A DNA stretch of 64,000 nt from Enoplosus armatus (lineage: Eukaryota > Chordata > Actinopteri > Centrarchiformes > Enoplosidae). This document shows, one piece after another, positions 61,800 to 64,000 of the stretch; the first letter of the stretch is position 1; each line of letters opens with the position of its first letter. A model generated the notes under the pieces. That model was not told where the DNA came from, made no database searches, and was given only the letters and a program-made list of their open reading frames with translations. The translations under genes were made by a program, and so were the position numbers. Location of the stretch: positions 14,477,501 through 14,541,500 of the forward strand of contig NC_092191.1 in assembly GCF_043641665.1 (NCBI RefSeq), read 5' to 3'.

Positions 61800-62092
61800 C
61801 GCGCAGTTAAATGTTCGTCAGCGTGCAGCTGGAGCAGCGCCTGCTGTCAGCTCTTCAGATTGAGCACAGTTAGCTCGATGGCTAGCAAACAGCACTGTTT
61901 AGAGAGATACATGGCCAGTCTACTCTGTGTATCATTTTAGGGGCGTTTCTCCTATAACGTTAGCCAGACTAGGAAGTGAAATAGTCAGCACAGTTGTGTT
62001 TTCTGTTAGTACCTCACGGTGAAAGGACGACGAGAGGACTGAAATTGGAGCTAACGTTGGTTAGCTAGCTAATGTTAGCTTGCCAACGCAAT
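61800..62092 (+). promoter_or_regulatory. fam135a: Probable promoter and non-coding first exon of the next gene (fam135a by synteny)
   Basis: CpG-bearing, GTTAGC-rich sequence (taacgttagcc, gctaacgttggttagctagc) typical of fish housekeeping promoters. It ends at caacgcaatg followed by a perfect gtgagt donor at 62093. No coding sequence of the gene is visible, so the name rests only on the vertebrate order COL9A1 then FAM135A, divergent. The ATG overlapping the donor would be split by it. Confidence 0.35.
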
Positions 62093-64000
62093 GGTGAGTA
62101 GCGTTTGCCTGCCTGTGCGGCTAATGTTAGACCCGGTGACAACTGTTCGGTGGGTGGCCAACGTTACGCTAAACTGTTACCATAAGCTAACTGGCTATCA
62201 AGTGAGACTTTCTTTCGTTGGTCTGTTCAAGTACGTTATGTTACGTCTTTTTTGGGTCGTTCCTGACCTTTTGTGGGCCCGAAATGTTCCTTTGGTAGCT
62301 TCCCACCTGTAACCCAAAGGATACCCTTGCTGAGATTCTGCCGACCAGCTAGAGAGACCTCTAACGTTACCACCTTAACCACTCACTCTAGTAATAGCAT
62401 CAAAACCATGTAACTAAGTTATAACTTTAACGGCTGTTTTCTAAATTGGTCTGTATCAGTTGTGGGTTTTAGCTGTTGTCATAAAGGTTCCCCTTTGGAA
62501 TAAAAGAAGAAACAATAAAGCGATATCTGTTATGGCCTTGTCATATATATATATTTTAATAAGACTAGATGTTTCAATTTAACTTTCTCCGAGGTGGGTA
62601 ACGTTAGTTGCATTGAAATGTCTAAGTGCCTGTTAGATTTCCCTATCTGCGATTGTCGGAGTTTGGTTAGGGAAATGTGACATTTTGCATTGTTGTGGCT
62701 TTTTCCAAATGACAATTTTTACATTTATTGTAAGGTTATGAACAAACGTTTCAGCGGACGTCCATATCCAGCTCCGATTGACAGGTTGGTTTGTTGGCCG
62801 CAACATTTCAGCATTCTTAACAGTCAACGCCATACTTCACCTTTTGTATTATCCATATTACTAGCCTTTACATAAGTGTAGTGTTACATCTTCAGACAAT
62901 GCTCTCGGCTTAAGATTGAATCTGATAAACCAGTTGCTCCAACGACCCTTAAACTCAACATCAGACCTTCCCAGGATCTGTAATGATAACCCTAAATGAA
63001 AATGCTTTTGCTCTTTTGGATTACTTAGTAGCAGATCTGTTTGTGGAAACATTTACACAGCTCTGCTTTACAAACTGGGGAACTGTCCGTCTATTGTACA
63101 AGTTATACTTTAACAATGACTTATATTTTTCTTCCTTCCCATGTCATTATTGTAGACTTTGCAGTTCAGCTACAAAGTAGGGTCAAGAAAAGTAACTGTC
63201 ATTGATTTGATATAATAATTTGGTTTGCTTGGTATAAATTGTACTTGGTCACTTGATTCATATGACTGAGTTGCTGATTTCAGTTTTTGTAAAGCAATGA
63301 TAAAGTAACTATTTCAAGGTCTTGGTATAGGGAATTAACACCTAAGTTAACAAAAATTTGTCAGTGACAGCCAAATGAATTATTTAACTACTGGTGTCCT
63401 TGTATGTCTTCTGTGTTGTGCCCAGTGTAATTTTTTTTAATTGACAGCTTTTAAAGATCACTTCTTCCAGGAAGGGAGGCATATTTGGATACTAACATAA
63501 CCTGGTACTATTTGCTCTGCATCAGGTATCTGTGTCAACCAGGTCAAATTCTTGGTGGCCATTTGTGTCTCATATTGGTTTTCACTGGCATGAACACAAT
63601 GACATTTTGTCTCCTAGTTGATGATTTATTAATTTCATACATCACTAATTTAGGGAGCGTCTGTGTGATCGCCATTAGCAGTTTTATTTTGCCCCTACTA
63701 AAGCCAAAAAAAACTACATGACCTTTTCTTTTATTCGGTCGAAATAAATCTTGAGCTAAAAATGTTTGCATTAAATGACAAGGATGTCTGTGTTCATTTC
63801 TAACACTACCAATTGCTGATATTATATTTCAGGCCTATTTATGCAGTGTTATTCATAGTGTTTTCCCTTACCCTGTCATACTTGTGCTATAATTGTCTGA
63901 GCTGTTAACCAATTATGATGCGTCTTATGCCAAATGTATGCCCTAGTAATAATTCCCCTAAAAGTTTACCATCACCCAAGTCGTACATATTCTTAAACTT
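62093..64000 (+). other. No gene seen; probably first intron of the downstream gene
   Basis: AT-rich sequence with only short chance reading frames and no collagen-like or other recognisable coding signal on either strand. Runs off the window end. Confidence 0.4.

Noticed and set aside
61565..61810. Poly-Asn open frame
   Set aside because: Translation of AAT/CAA trinucleotide repeats.
1..64000. CRISPR arrays, rRNA or tRNA genes, viral genes, new defence or metabolic clusters
   Set aside because: None seen. Spaced repeats are simple microsatellites or dispersed elements, and coding content is collagen exons only.

Overview
The window looks like teleost fish genomic DNA. Both recognisable genes are split into dozens of small in-phase exons, microsatellites of GT, AT and ATT are frequent, and several introns carry dispersed elements that I recognise as typical of spiny-rayed (percomorph) fish. 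Nothing bacterial or viral was seen: no operons, CRISPR arrays or rRNA/tRNA genes.

Layout: (1) About 692-39051 on the plus strand is the 3' two-thirds of a FACIT-type collagen gene that I assign to col19a1. Thirty-seven coding exons were read by hand. They join in frame into 706 residues plus a stop, ending in a CDPSDC cysteine motif. The signal peptide, the N-terminal thrombospondin/laminin-G-like domain and the first collagen exons lie before base 1. A long 3' UTR probably runs to about 42.24 kb. (2) About 42.2-43.1 kb is a short convergent intergenic gap that holds a 188-bp foldback element. (3) 43680-59463 on the minus strand is col9a1, the alpha-1 chain of type IX collagen: thirty-six coding exons, 894 residues without the signal peptide. 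They include the NC4 domain ([13 protein letters not shown] through the [11 protein letters not shown] exon) and the triple-helical domains, ending at a YCDPSAC motif. An alternative first exon at 56124-56198 encodes its own signal peptide and would give the short form without NC4. The first exon of the long form was not securely found. (4) About 61.8-62.1 kb looks like a GTTAGC-rich promoter and non-coding first exon of a plus-strand gene. By synteny with the human order COL19A1(+) - COL9A1(-) - FAM135A(+), this is probably fam135a.

Biology: both main products are fibril-associated collagens with interrupted triple helices. Type IX decorates type II collagen fibrils in cartilage and vitreous. 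Type XIX is a basement-membrane-zone collagen. The two genes are tail to tail. They share the same exon-phase switch at the NC2 helix and the same C-terminal CDPSxC motif, which suggests they arose by an old local duplication. No new biological system was recognised. The most useful observations are the alternative col9a1 promoter, the shared NC2 phase switch, and the foldback element between the two 3' ends.
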